From an uncultured Bacillota bacterium (lineage in GTDB: Bacteria; Bacillota; Clostridia; Tissierellales; Tepidimicrobiaceae): a DNA stretch of 9,859 nucleotides. Every line of letters starts with the position of its first letter. Within the stretch, counting starts at the first letter, position 1. The stretch lies in NCBI GenBank assembly GCA_937967955.1, contig CALBUB010000073.1, forward strand, positions 1 to 9,859. Reading direction: 5' to 3'. Under the pieces are notes generated by a model that saw only the letters and a list, made by a program, of their open reading frames with translations, did not search any database and had not been told where the DNA came from. The translations under genes and the position numbers were made by a program. Below are positions 1-6,794 of the stretch, in pieces.

Positions 1-62
1 ATTAAAACAAGGTTCTTTTATTATATACCCTGGAATATCTATAGATTAGAAAGGGTGATATT

Positions 63-779
63 ATGGATTATATATTTTATGTAACTTTAATTGGCTTTTT
101 AGTAGGAGTAATAGGAACAGGACTGGGAGGAGTCTTATCCTTATTTTTCAAAAATACCAATAGGCTGATGAGCTTCCTATTGGGACTAACTGGCGGCTTT
201 ATGCTGTTTATAGTAACCTTCCACCTGCTTCCTGAGTCCTATTACGTTTCAGGTAGCCACCTTATTACCATTTTAGGCATAGCCATAGGTATATTTATGG
301 TTATATTCATTGAAAACCACATAGATAAAATGGCAAAAAACCCTTACATAAAAAGCAGCCTCCTTTTAGGCATAAGCATAGCAGCCCACAACTTTCCTGA
401 AGGCCTTGCCTTAGGCTCTAGCTTTATGACCATGTCCAACCTAGGACCAACTCTCGCTTTAGCCATGATGCTCCATGATATTCCTGAAGGTGTAGCCATG
501 GCAATCCCTATGAAGATAGACAAACAGCCTAAGTTAAAGATTGTATTGTATACATTCCTTATAGGTATTCCTACTGGAATAGGGGCCTTTTTAGGCGCTT
601 ATTTAGGTACCTTTTCCCCAATGATAATTGCCCTTTGCTTATCCTTTGCAGGAGGGACTATGCTGTATATAATCTGTGATGAAATGATACCTAGTGCTAA
701 ATCCCTTCACAAGGGAAGAGCCTCCTCCCTTGGTATAGTACTAGGCTTTATAGCAGGAATAATCATGTATATAAAATAA
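63..779 (+). CDS. ZIP family divalent metal transporter (ZupT-like)
   Basis: A 238-residue integral membrane protein expected to move zinc or related divalent cations across the cytoplasmic membrane. The two ZIP signature segments are visible: HNFPEG at about residues 109-114 and HDIPEG at 138-143, which by family knowledge form the metal site in transmembrane helices 4 and 5. FHLLPES (53-59) and DEMIP (206-210) are further conserved polar patches in otherwise hydrophobic helices, and about eight membrane segments can be drawn. Length is typical for bacterial GufA/ZupT-type ZIPs without a long His-rich loop. The ATG start is preceded by AAGGGTGA about 4 nt upstream. It is the only plus-strand gene here and ends at a terminator shared with the convergent glycosyltransferase. 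No convincing promoter or metal-regulator box is visible in the 62 bases before it. Family assignment is secure; the transported metal is not determinable. Confidence 0.93.
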   Translation: MDYIFYVTLIGFLVGVIGTGLGGVLSLFFKNTNRLMSFLLGLTGGFMLFIVTFHLLPESYYVSGSHLITILGIAIGIFMVIFIENHIDKMAKNPYIKSSLLLGISIAAHNFPEGLALGSSFMTMSNLGPTLALAMMLHDIPEGVAMAIPMKIDKQPKLKIVLYTFLIGIPTGIGAFLGAYLGTFSPMIIALCLSFAGGTMLYIICDEMIPSAKSLHKGRASSLGIVLGFIAGIIMYIK

Positions 780-809
780 TACAACGGTTTTAAACCCGTT
801 GTATTATTT
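774..809. terminator. Bidirectional intrinsic terminator between convergent genes
   Basis: A perfect inverted repeat of 14 bp (774-787 with 796-809) encloses an 8-base loop. The stem is GC-rich near the loop (CAACGG/CCGTTG) and A/T-rich at both bases, so either transcript ends in a U-rich stretch. The stem contains the TAA stop codon of the ZIP gene (777-779) and the TAA stop codon of the glycosyltransferase (808-810 on the minus strand), so one element serves both genes. Confidence 0.9.
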
Positions 810-2019
810 ATATGGAATGGATTATATTGTTCATCCTATCTACTAGGCCTTCCCAGGAAAGGGCCTTTATCTTGTCTTCTACTTTTTTATGGCAAGCCTT
901 CCTTTCTCTTATCTTTTCAATTTGGCAGAGGATTGCCTTCTTTAGGTTCTCTTTAAATTCTGGTAAATCTTCTTTAACTGGCTTATCTACATGGTATATT
1001 CTAGGAAGGGGCACATACTCAATTACTCCAGAGTTATTTATTTCTTCACCTAAAAGCTCCATTAAAGCTTCTATTTCTGTAGCCACCACATAAAGGCCAC
1101 AGGCTAAGCTTTCTATAGCCATAAGGCCTAAGCCTTCATAATAGGAAGGCATTATGAATATATCCTTTTTCCTCAGTTCATCTCCTAAGGCTACCTGGTC
1201 TTTTACATTGTATAGCCTGATGGTATCATCATCCTTAATATATTCTTCTATCCTCTTTTTATTTTCTTCATTAGGGCTGCCTATTATATCTAAGGTTATA
1301 TCATCTAAGCCTAAGTCCTTGTAAACCTCTATAAGCTCATATATGCCCTTGGAAGGATCAATTTTGGCACAGAAAACAAGCCTTATCTTGTCTGAATAGG
1401 TCTTTTCCTTGGGAGGGTAGAATATTCTTTGATTATAGCCGCCTCCCACTGCTATAATCTTAGCCCTATCTATGCCGTATATTTCTACTATTTCATCCTT
1501 TTGCTGTTCTGAAATGGAAAATACATAGTCTAATTTATGAATATTTTTCACATGCTTTTCTTTTATATGGGGATTCATCCTAGCCTGCCTTAGGTCTGTA
1601 TTGTGGCATACTCCGATAATTTTAGTGTCTGGAAAAAGCTCCCTAGTTAAGGAAGTCAATATCCACAGATGATGGGCAAATATAATATCTGGCTTAAATT
1701 CATCCTTAGCCCTTTCTAGCCTTTTTCTAAAGGCTTTTTTCCAAGTATCCATCATCTTGTCTGTCATAGCTGAATAGAGAGTATTATCATAGGGCATCAC
1801 ATCGCTCATGCCTACTATGGGAAAGGGTACTTCTTGGCTTTTAAACTCTACTGGATATTGGTGTTCTTTAGGCAATATATCCCATTTGTAGTCATCTTGA
1901 TAAGCAAATATGGCCCTTTGCTCATGACCATATTTTTTAAATTCTTCAATCATATTGGAGTAGTAAACTCCTGAACCAGTTCTTGATGGTAATTGGGCTA
2001 AAACATGTAATATCTTCAT
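808..2019 (-). CDS. Family 4 (GT-B fold) glycosyltransferase
   Basis: A 403-residue soluble glycosyltransferase that should transfer a sugar from a nucleotide-sugar donor to a glycan, lipid or small acceptor. The N-terminal half opens with the GT-B pattern MKILHVLAQLP followed by a Gly-containing turn (TGSGVYYSNM, 14-23) and has VCHNTD at 137-142. The C-terminal donor-binding half has a DPSKG segment (221-225) and PSYYEGLGLMAIES (291-304), where E295 and E303 form the EX7E motif of retaining GT4 enzymes. There is no signal peptide or membrane helix. The ATG is preceded by AGGAAAT, whose AGG overlaps the TAG stop of the upstream frame, suggesting translational coupling. The gene lies behind the prfA terminator and is alone, with no cell-wall or polysaccharide cluster around it, so acceptor and donor cannot be assigned. 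Confidence 0.88.
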   Translation of the reverse strand: MKILHVLAQLPSRTGSGVYYSNMIEEFKKYGHEQRAIFAYQDDYKWDILPKEHQYPVEFKSQEVPFPIVGMSDVMPYDNTLYSAMTDKMMDTWKKAFRKRLERAKDEFKPDIIFAHHLWILTSLTRELFPDTKIIGVCHNTDLRQARMNPHIKEKHVKNIHKLDYVFSISEQQKDEIVEIYGIDRAKIIAVGGGYNQRIFYPPKEKTYSDKIRLVFCAKIDPSKGIYELIEVYKDLGLDDITLDIIGSPNEENKKRIEEYIKDDDTIRLYNVKDQVALGDELRKKDIFIMPSYYEGLGLMAIESLACGLYVVATEIEALMELLGEEINNSGVIEYVPLPRIYHVDKPVKEDLPEFKENLKKAILCQIEKIRERKACHKKVEDKIKALSWEGLVDRMNNIIHSI

Positions 2020-2024
2020 ATTTC

Positions 2025-2366
2025 CTATATTTCCCTCATTTCTATTTCTATTTTTATTTTGCTACCTATTTCTAATTCTTCCTCATTGTTGAGTCTATAC
2101 ATCTTATATCTGTGGTTATTATACTCAATTATATATTCAACATAAAAGCCCTTAAAGGTCTTTCCTACTACTGTAGCCTCTTTTCCCTTAGGAGAAATTT
2201 TTATAGCTTCTGGCCTTATAAATTGTCCATGGACTATATTAGTTGAGCCAACAAATTTAAGGACAAACTCCGTTTTTGGCTTTAAGTAAACACAAGCATA
2301 TGATACCCTAAAAAAATAGACTTGTATGCAACTATAAGATAAATTTATTAATTTTATTATTCCCAT
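2025..2366 (-). CDS. TOBE-domain fragment, probable C-terminal remnant of an ABC transporter ATPase
   Basis: An open frame of 113 codons. From about residue 27 it reads like the C-terminal regulatory part of MalK/PotA/UgpC-type ABC ATPases: YLKPKTEFVLKFVGSTN (28-44) matches the family's 'KP.TEFVA.F.G..N' segment after the nucleotide-binding domain, and FIRPEAIKI (49-57) matches the TOBE 'RPE..RI' strand. A beta-rich stretch ends at the stop. Walker A, signature motif and Walker B are absent, and the residues before 27 are hydrophobic and unlike the family. No Shine-Dalgarno sequence precedes the ATG, and a prfA terminator lies about 20 bases upstream. The simplest reading is a decayed or truncated gene that keeps its frame; a stand-alone TOBE protein is possible. 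Its end carries the ribosome binding site of the downstream glycosyltransferase. The family resemblance is from memory of motifs, not a search. Confidence 0.55.
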   Translation of the reverse strand: MGIIKLINLSYSCIQVYFFRVSYACVYLKPKTEFVLKFVGSTNIVHGQFIRPEAIKISPKGKEATVVGKTFKGFYVEYIIEYNNHRYKMYRLNNEEELEIGSKIKIEIEMREI

Positions 2367-2383
2367 AAGAAAGCTTAATAAAT

Positions 2384-2414
2384 AAAAAAAGACAAGAGAA
2401 GTATCCCTTGTCTT
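2384..2414 (-). terminator. Intrinsic terminator of prfA
   Basis: Read on the minus strand, AAGACAAG (2407-2414) pairs with CTTGTCTT (2389-2396). The stem extends by a G-T, G-C and A-T pair to a 4-base loop, making 11 bp, followed by seven T residues (2384-2390). It begins two bases after the prfA stop codon and separates the translation genes from the accessory genes to the left. Confidence 0.92.
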
Positions 2415-2415
2415 A

Positions 2416-3483
2416 TTAGCCTACATGTTTTAATTTTTCAGCTTGATCGGCTGTAATCAATGTGTCTATCATTTCGTCTAAGTCTCCATCTAGGAAGTCT
2501 TCCAGCTGATGGATAGTCTTGTTTATCCTATGGTCTGTTATCCTTCCCTGTGGGAAATTGTAAGTCCTTATTCTTTCTGATCTGTCTCCTGAACCTACTT
2601 GGCTTCTTCTTGCTTCAGCTATTTCATCTTGCTGCTCCCTTAATTTTAAATCATATAATCTGGACTTAAGTATCTTCAAAGCCTTTTCCTTATTCTTAAG
2701 CTGAGACTTTTCATCTTGGCAGGATACTACCAGTCCAGTTGGCAGGTGGGTAATCCTTACAGCTGAGTCAGTAGTGTTAACGTGCTGTCCACCATGGCCT
2801 GAAGCACGGAATACGTCTATTCTAATATCATTAGGATTGATTTCAATATCTATATCTTCAGCTTCAGGAAGTACTGCTACAGTAGCAGTAGAAGTGTGGA
2901 TCCTTCCACTGGATTCAGTTATAGGAACCCTTTGGACCCTGTGAACACCTGACTCATACTTTAGCCTGCTGTAGGCCCCTTTTCCTTTAATCATAAATAT
3001 TACTTCCTTAAAGCCACCTACTCCTTGAGGGTTGGAGCTCATCAGTTCTACTTTCCAGCCTTTTCTTTCTGCATATCTGGAGTACATTCTAAACAGATCT
3101 CCAGCAAAAAGGCCTGCTTCATCTCCACCTGCTCCTGCTCTTATTTCAACTATTACGTTCTTTTCATCATTTGGGTCTTTAGGTATTAGGAGTATCTTCA
3201 ACTCTTCTTCTAATTGTTGAAGTTTTGCTTCATTTTCAGCCACTTCTTCCTTTAAAAGCTCCCTCATCTCATCATCTAGCTTTTCCTTTAGAATCTCCTT
3301 GTCTTCTTCTAGAGTCTTTTTAACCTTAGTATATTCCCTATATTTCATAACAATAGGTTCTATTTCAGCATGTTCCTTAGCTAATTTTTGCCATTCCATA
3401 GTGTTGGCTATTACTTCTGGATCTATTATCTTTTTACTTAATTCTTCGTATTTTTCCTCAATAAAGGACAATTTGTCAAGCAT
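2416..3483 (-). CDS. prfA: Peptide chain release factor 1 (RF1)
   Basis: Recognises UAA and UAG in the ribosomal A site and triggers peptide release. The 355-residue length is standard for RF1. Visible landmarks are an N-terminal coiled, charged domain (1-105), RAGAGGDEA (115-123), the codon-recognition tripeptide PIT at 187-189 (the RF1 P-x-T motif, as opposed to SPF in RF2), and the catalytic GGQ at 231-233 within ASGHGGQHVNTTDSAVR. HIRTSTATVAVLPE-like conserved sequence (IHTSTATVAVLPE, 195-207) also fits. The start ATG has GGGAGG about 6 nt upstream. The gene lies 97 bases after the transporter pair, in a cluster with prmC, whose product methylates the GGQ glutamine (Q233). It has its own candidate promoter and ends in a strong terminator. 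No abnormal residues are seen. Confidence 0.98.
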   Translation of the reverse strand: MLDKLSFIEEKYEELSKKIIDPEVIANTMEWQKLAKEHAEIEPIVMKYREYTKVKKTLEEDKEILKEKLDDEMRELLKEEVAENEAKLQQLEEELKILLIPKDPNDEKNVIVEIRAGAGGDEAGLFAGDLFRMYSRYAERKGWKVELMSSNPQGVGGFKEVIFMIKGKGAYSRLKYESGVHRVQRVPITESSGRIHTSTATVAVLPEAEDIDIEINPNDIRIDVFRASGHGGQHVNTTDSAVRITHLPTGLVVSCQDEKSQLKNKEKALKILKSRLYDLKLREQQDEIAEARRSQVGSGDRSERIRTYNFPQGRITDHRINKTIHQLEDFLDGDLDEMIDTLITADQAEKLKHVG

Positions 3484-3537
3484 GTTTTGCCTCCCTTCTA
3501 GGATTCAGAACTTACCAGCCAGACCTAAACTTAATAT

Positions 3538-3567
3538 ATTATATCATGAAAAAATGAGAAAAATCCA
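3538..3567 (-). promoter_or_regulatory. Candidate extended -10 promoter for prfA
   Basis: On the minus strand, TGATATAAT gives a consensus -10 (TATAAT, 3538-3543) with the extended TGn element. The matching -35 hexamer is weak (TGGATT, 3562-3567, 18-base spacer). Predicted transcripts would start about 50 nt before the prfA ATG. It lies in the 97-base gap between chrA and prfA, where no terminator hairpin is evident, so prfA is probably transcribed both from upstream and from here. Confidence 0.5.
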
Positions 3568-3580
3568 TTACCTGCCCTTA

Positions 3581-4111
3581 CTATCCTTCTTTATTTCTAT
3601 AATAGAGTATGGCTCCAATTCCTCCTATTAATATAAGGTATACAGGGCTTATATTGGTAAACACTATTATAAGCATAGAAACTATGCTTATTATCAATCT
3701 AATCCCCTTAAGCCTAGAATTTTTATACATCTTATATACGGCTGATGCAATCAAGGCTACTACTGCCGGCCTTATACCTAAAAATACCTTTTCTATAATA
3801 GGATGATTTCTGTACTGAAAAAAAAGCATGGCAATCAATAGTATTATCAAAAAGGATGGCAATGCAGTTGCCAGCATACAAGTAAGGGCACCTTTTAAGC
3901 CTTTTAATCTATAACCTAAAAATATGCTGGTATTTACAGCAACAGGACCTGGAGAACCTTGAGCTACAGCTATAATATCTAAAAACTCTTCTTCCTCAAC
4001 CCACTTTTTCTTCTCCACTACTTCTTCCTGGATAATAGGAATCATAGCATATCCGCCACCAATGGTAAAGGCTCCTATTTTAAAGAAGGTTTTAAACATA
4101 TCAAAAAGCAT
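3581..4111 (-). CDS. chrA: ChrA-type (CHR family) transporter, second half-size subunit
   Basis: A 176-residue membrane protein of the chromate ion transporter family, half-size type. Family knowledge places such proteins as tandem pairs encoded by adjacent genes, thought to work together in anion (chromate, possibly sulfate) transport. The CHR signatures are present: FTIGGGYAMIP (15-25) near the N-terminus and GSPGPVAVNTSIFLGYR (52-68). Hydrophobic helices follow (about 75-98, 112-126, 138-172), with GIRPAVVALIAS (112-123) conserved. The ATG is preceded by AGGTGA, and only 14 bases separate it from the stop of the other chrA. The gene ends 97 bases before prfA. Substrate is inferred from the family name only; many clostridial pairs have never been tested on chromate. 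Confidence 0.92.
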   Translation of the reverse strand: MLFDMFKTFFKIGAFTIGGGYAMIPIIQEEVVEKKKWVEEEEFLDIIAVAQGSPGPVAVNTSIFLGYRLKGLKGALTCMLATALPSFLIILLIAMLFFQYRNHPIIEKVFLGIRPAVVALIASAVYKMYKNSRLKGIRLIISIVSMLIIVFTNISPVYLILIGGIGAILYYRNKEG

Positions 4112-4125
4112 CTATTTCACCTGCC

Positions 4126-4647
4126 TTAATAAACAACAACCCCTATTAAGCCTGCCAGTATAATGGAGTGTATGGCATTAAATTTTTTGAAAGCCACAAG
4201 GTAGAATATTAAAATACTAATAAGTACTGCTTTAATATCTATATAAGCATCCATTGCAACAGATATGGTTGCAGATGCAATAAGTCCTAATACTATTGGC
4301 CTGATGCCTCTGAAGAAGTAATCGGAATAGGGGGAATCTTTGAACTTGTTTATAAAATAGAATATTAAACTCATTACTATAAAGGATGGCAATATTACCG
4401 AAAGGGTGGCCACTATGGAGCCAAATATGCCTGAAACCCTATAACCTAGGAAGGTAGCCATGTTTATGGCTATTGGCCCTGGTGTCATTTCCGATATGGC
4501 TAGTATATCTATAAATTCAGCATTGGTCATCCAGCCATGATGGTCAATTACCGTCTCCTTCATTAATGGAAGCATAGCATAGCCTCCACCAAAGCTAAAG
4601 GCTCCTATCTTAAAAAAAGAAAGAAAAAGTTTGACTATATTAGACAT
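4126..4647 (-). CDS. chrA: ChrA-type (CHR family) transporter, first half-size subunit
   Basis: A 173-residue membrane protein, paralogous to the next gene. FSFGGGYAMLPLM (17-29) and EMTPGPIAINMATFLGYR (53-70) are the two CHR signatures, with GIRPIVLGLIAS (114-125) in the following helix. I chose the internal ATG at 4645-4647 rather than a TTG at 4675-4677: the ATG is preceded by AAGGGG at a usable distance and gives an N-terminus (MSNIVKLFLSFFKIGAF) aligning with the partner's MLFDMFKTFFKIGAF, while the TTG would add ten residues overlapping prmC. The ribosome binding site overlaps the prmC stop codon, so translation is probably coupled. The two subunits differ in C-terminal length and sequence, which suggests an old duplication and a heteromeric pair rather than a recent copy. 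Confidence 0.92.
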   Translation of the reverse strand: MSNIVKLFLSFFKIGAFSFGGGYAMLPLMKETVIDHHGWMTNAEFIDILAISEMTPGPIAINMATFLGYRVSGIFGSIVATLSVILPSFIVMSLIFYFINKFKDSPYSDYFFRGIRPIVLGLIASATISVAMDAYIDIKAVLISILIFYLVAFKKFNAIHSIILAGLIGVVVY

Positions 4648-4660
4648 TTCTTCAGCCCCT

Positions 4661-5515
4661 TTAACCTTTAATACCAAGGACTGCCCTATCCAGCCCTTGA
4701 AGATCCTTTAGTATTTTAATAGCCTTAAAGCCTTCTTGTTCCATTATAGCCTCTACTTGCTTACCCTGGTCGTAGCCTATTTCAAATATGAGTAGTCCTT
4801 CTTCTTCTAAATACTCTCTGCTTTCAGGAATTATCCTCCTATAAAAAGCTATACCCTCTTTTCCACCATCTAGAGCAATCCTAGGTTCATAGTTTTTTAC
4901 TTCCTCTTGCAGTTTATCTATATCCCCAGTAGGTATATAGGGAGGATTGGATACTATTATGTGAAATTTTTCTTCCTTATTTATTTTATCAAATAAATCA
5001 CTTTCTAATAGTTTTACATTTTCTAGCTTAAATCTATCCCTATTTATGCTGGCTATTTTTAAGGCTTCAGGGCTAATATCTACCCCATAGACAAAAGTGT
5101 TTTTCTTGTAATAGGCAATACTAAGGCCAATGGCACCACTGCCAATGCCTATATCTAGCACTTTTATCTCTTCCTGAGGGTATATTTTATCAATATACTC
5201 TAGTATATATTCTACTATTATTTCTGTATCAGCCCGTGGAATTAATACTCCTTCTTCCACATAGAAATTAAGACCCATAAATTCCTTCTCTTTTATTATA
5301 TACTGGATTGGATAGCCTTGGCTTCTTTTTTTAATTGCTTCCATGTACTTTTCCACAATTTCCTCCGGCACTGTATCCCTTCCATGGGTAAGTATATATA
5401 CCTTATCCACATTCATTAATTTGCCTAATAAAAGGGTAGCTTCCAGTACAGGATTGCTGTACTGTCTACCCTTTATTTTATCCACACCTATTTTAATTAG
5501 CTCATTTATCTCCAA
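4661..5515 (-). CDS. prmC: Release factor glutamine methyltransferase (HemK/PrmC)
   Basis: Transfers a methyl group from S-adenosylmethionine to the glutamine of the GGQ motif in RF1 and RF2, raising termination efficiency. At 284 residues it is normal length. An N-terminal helical substrate-binding domain (1-75) is followed by a conserved LIPRADTEIIVE segment (91-102), the SAM-binding VLDIGIGSGAIG (119-130), an acidic residue after the second strand (VDISPE, 145-150), and the catalytic NPPY at 190-193 (SNPPYIPTGDI). The start is TTG, chosen because AAGGAGG lies about 7 nt upstream inside the end of the DUF1385 gene; the nearby ATG is out of frame. It overlaps that gene by 10 bases, indicating tight coupling. 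It sits two genes upstream of prfA, which encodes its substrate. Confidence 0.97.
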   Translation of the reverse strand: MEINELIKIGVDKIKGRQYSNPVLEATLLLGKLMNVDKVYILTHGRDTVPEEIVEKYMEAIKKRSQGYPIQYIIKEKEFMGLNFYVEEGVLIPRADTEIIVEYILEYIDKIYPQEEIKVLDIGIGSGAIGLSIAYYKKNTFVYGVDISPEALKIASINRDRFKLENVKLLESDLFDKINKEEKFHIIVSNPPYIPTGDIDKLQEEVKNYEPRIALDGGKEGIAFYRRIIPESREYLEEEGLLIFEIGYDQGKQVEAIMEQEGFKAIKILKDLQGLDRAVLGIKG

Positions 5516-6456
5516 AGGTCTTCCTCCTTGTTCCCCGTTAAAACTGCCTTTAGTGCTTCTATGGCAACTTCCATCTGACTTTCATCAGGTTCCTTAACAG
5601 TGGCAATTTTTTGCAGCATAAGGCCGGGGTAGGAAATATAGCAGGCTAATTTTGAATTGCTCTTTCCAATTAGTCTATTAATCTCATAGGAGATGCCAGC
5701 AATAACTGGAAGCATAATAAGCCTTATTAGGAATCTTTTTAGTGGATTTGGCCAGCCAAAGAAGGATAAGACTAGGATGCTTACAAGCATGACCATAAAC
5801 AGGAAGCTAGTTCCACATCTAGGATGGAGAATAGGATATTTCTTCACATTTTCTACAAGAAGTTCCTCTCCGTGTTCATAACAGTGGATAGTCTTGTGCT
5901 CTGCCCCATGGTATTCAAAGAGCCTGGCTGCCTCTTCCATTTTGGAAATAGATATTACATATATTAAAAATAGGACTATTCGAATGGTGCCTTCTACTAA
6001 GTTTAGAAGGATAGAGCTAGCCATATGTTCTCTTAAAAGGTTGGTCAAAAAAGAAGGTAGTAATATGAATAGGCCTATAGCAATGGCAAAAGAAGATATA
6101 AGACTAAAGGCTATCTCTGCATCTTCTGCTTTATCTTTAAATATTCTTTCAAATAGGCTAGGCTTTTTAATTTCCTCTTCTACTTCAAAGAATTCAGCTG
6201 AGTACATAAGGGCCTTTATTCCAAAAGCCAAGGATTCTATTAGGCCTACTACCCCCCTTATAAAAGGCAGCCTAAATATCCTATACCTCATACCTAGAGT
6301 GTTTAATTTCACCTTCTTTAGGATTATCTCATTATCAGGCTTCCTTATGGCAATAGCCACATCCCTTGGTCCCCTCATGAGTATTCCTTCTATTAAAGCC
6401 TGACCACCAATAGTAGTTATATGTTTTGGGGTCCTATTTATTTCCTTAATTTTCAC
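5506..6456 (-). CDS. DUF1385 family membrane protein (YqhQ-like)
   Basis: A 316-residue membrane protein of unknown biochemical role. The family's hallmarks are visible: IGGQALIEGILMRGP (16-30) near the N-terminus, RLPFIRGVVGLIESL (62-76), and the polar motif EYHGAEHKTIHCYEHGE (181-197) followed by HPRCGTSFLF (211-220). His, Cys and Glu are unusually conserved in that block by family knowledge, suggesting metal binding or catalysis, but no activity is established to my knowledge. About four membrane helices can be drawn (115-140, 148-170, 217-236, 240-260). The start is GTG with AAGGGG upstream; no earlier ATG in frame fits the conserved N-terminus. It heads the cluster with prmC and overlaps it by 10 bases. 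Only about 25 bases separate its start from the rpmE terminator, with no clear promoter between, so expression may depend on readthrough. Confidence 0.92.
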   Translation of the reverse strand: MKIKEINRTPKHITTIGGQALIEGILMRGPRDVAIAIRKPDNEIILKKVKLNTLGMRYRIFRLPFIRGVVGLIESLAFGIKALMYSAEFFEVEEEIKKPSLFERIFKDKAEDAEIAFSLISSFAIAIGLFILLPSFLTNLLREHMASSILLNLVEGTIRIVLFLIYVISISKMEEAARLFEYHGAEHKTIHCYEHGEELLVENVKKYPILHPRCGTSFLFMVMLVSILVLSFFGWPNPLKRFLIRLIMLPVIAGISYEINRLIGKSNSKLACYISYPGLMLQKIATVKEPDESQMEVAIEALKAVLTGNKEEDLWR

Positions 6457-6479
6457 CTAACCAGCCCCTTAAATTCTGA

Positions 6480-6518
6480 ATAAAAATTAAAGGTTAGTTG
6501 CCTAAGAGCATCTAACCT
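6480..6518 (-). terminator. Intrinsic terminator of rpmE
   Basis: On the minus strand AGGTTAG (6512-6518) pairs with CTAACCT (6491-6497). Inside, after an A-A mismatch, TGC pairs with GCA around a 6-base loop. The stem is followed by TTAATTTTTATT. It starts 12 bases after the rpmE stop codon and lies just upstream of the DUF1385 gene. Confidence 0.8.
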
Positions 6519-6530
6519 ATTATTATGCAA

Positions 6531-6731
6531 TTAATCCAAGCCATATTTTTTCTTGAATCTTTCAACACGTCCGCCACGTTCAACAGTCTTTTGTTGTCCT
6601 GTATAGAAAGGATGACATTCTGAACATATTTCTACTCTTAGTTCTTCTTTAGTTGAGCCTGTTTTAAATGTATTTCCACATGCACACTTTACTGTTGCTT
6701 CATAATATTCTGGATGAATGCCCTTCTTCAT
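6531..6731 (-). CDS. rpmE: 50S ribosomal protein L31, zinc-binding type
   Basis: A 66-residue large-subunit ribosomal protein located at the subunit bridge. The sequence MKKGIHPEYYEATVKCACGN and the C-terminal GGRVERFKKKYGLD are typical. Cysteines at 16, 18, 36 and 39 (KCACGN and ICSECHPFYTG) form the zinc site of the 'C+' form, expected when zinc is sufficient; no C-minus paralogue is in the window. The ATG at 6729-6731 is chosen over an ATG 63 bases upstream because GAGGTGA lies about 5 nt before it and the extra 21 residues (rich in Asn, Tyr and Cys) are not found in the family. A strong promoter lies just upstream, overlapping the would-be extension. The gene follows rho, a common arrangement in Clostridia. 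Confidence 0.98.
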   Translation of the reverse strand: MKKGIHPEYYEATVKCACGNTFKTGSTKEELRVEICSECHPFYTGQQKTVERGGRVERFKKKYGLD

Positions 6732-6765
6732 CTTTTTCACCTCACAATACAATTTTGACCAGTTA

Positions 6766-6794
6766 ATTATAGCATAATTGTAACATAATTTCAA
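6766..6794 (-). promoter_or_regulatory. Sigma-A promoter of rpmE
   Basis: On the minus strand TTGAAA (6789-6794), a 17-base spacer, and consensus TATAAT (6766-6771). The -35 hexamer begins immediately after the rho stop codon (6795-6797). Predicted leader is about 30 nt, too short for an autoregulatory ribosomal-protein leader. No terminator separates rho from rpmE, so rpmE probably receives both its own and rho readthrough transcripts. Confidence 0.85.

Noticed and set aside
4648..4677. Ten-residue N-terminal extension of the first chrA gene from a TTG codon
   Set aside because: The downstream ATG has a better ribosome binding site and its N-terminus aligns with the paralogous neighbour; the extension would overlap prmC.
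5894..6403. A 169-codon open frame on the plus strand opposite the DUF1385 gene
   Set aside because: It is fully antisense to a gene with clear family motifs, has no ribosome binding site of note, and its translation shows only composition expected from the complement of that gene.
6732..6794. Extension of rpmE by 21 residues to an upstream ATG
   Set aside because: L31 proteins begin with MK.GIHP, the strong ribosome binding site is at the internal ATG, and the extension overlaps the -10 and -35 hexamers of the rpmE promoter.
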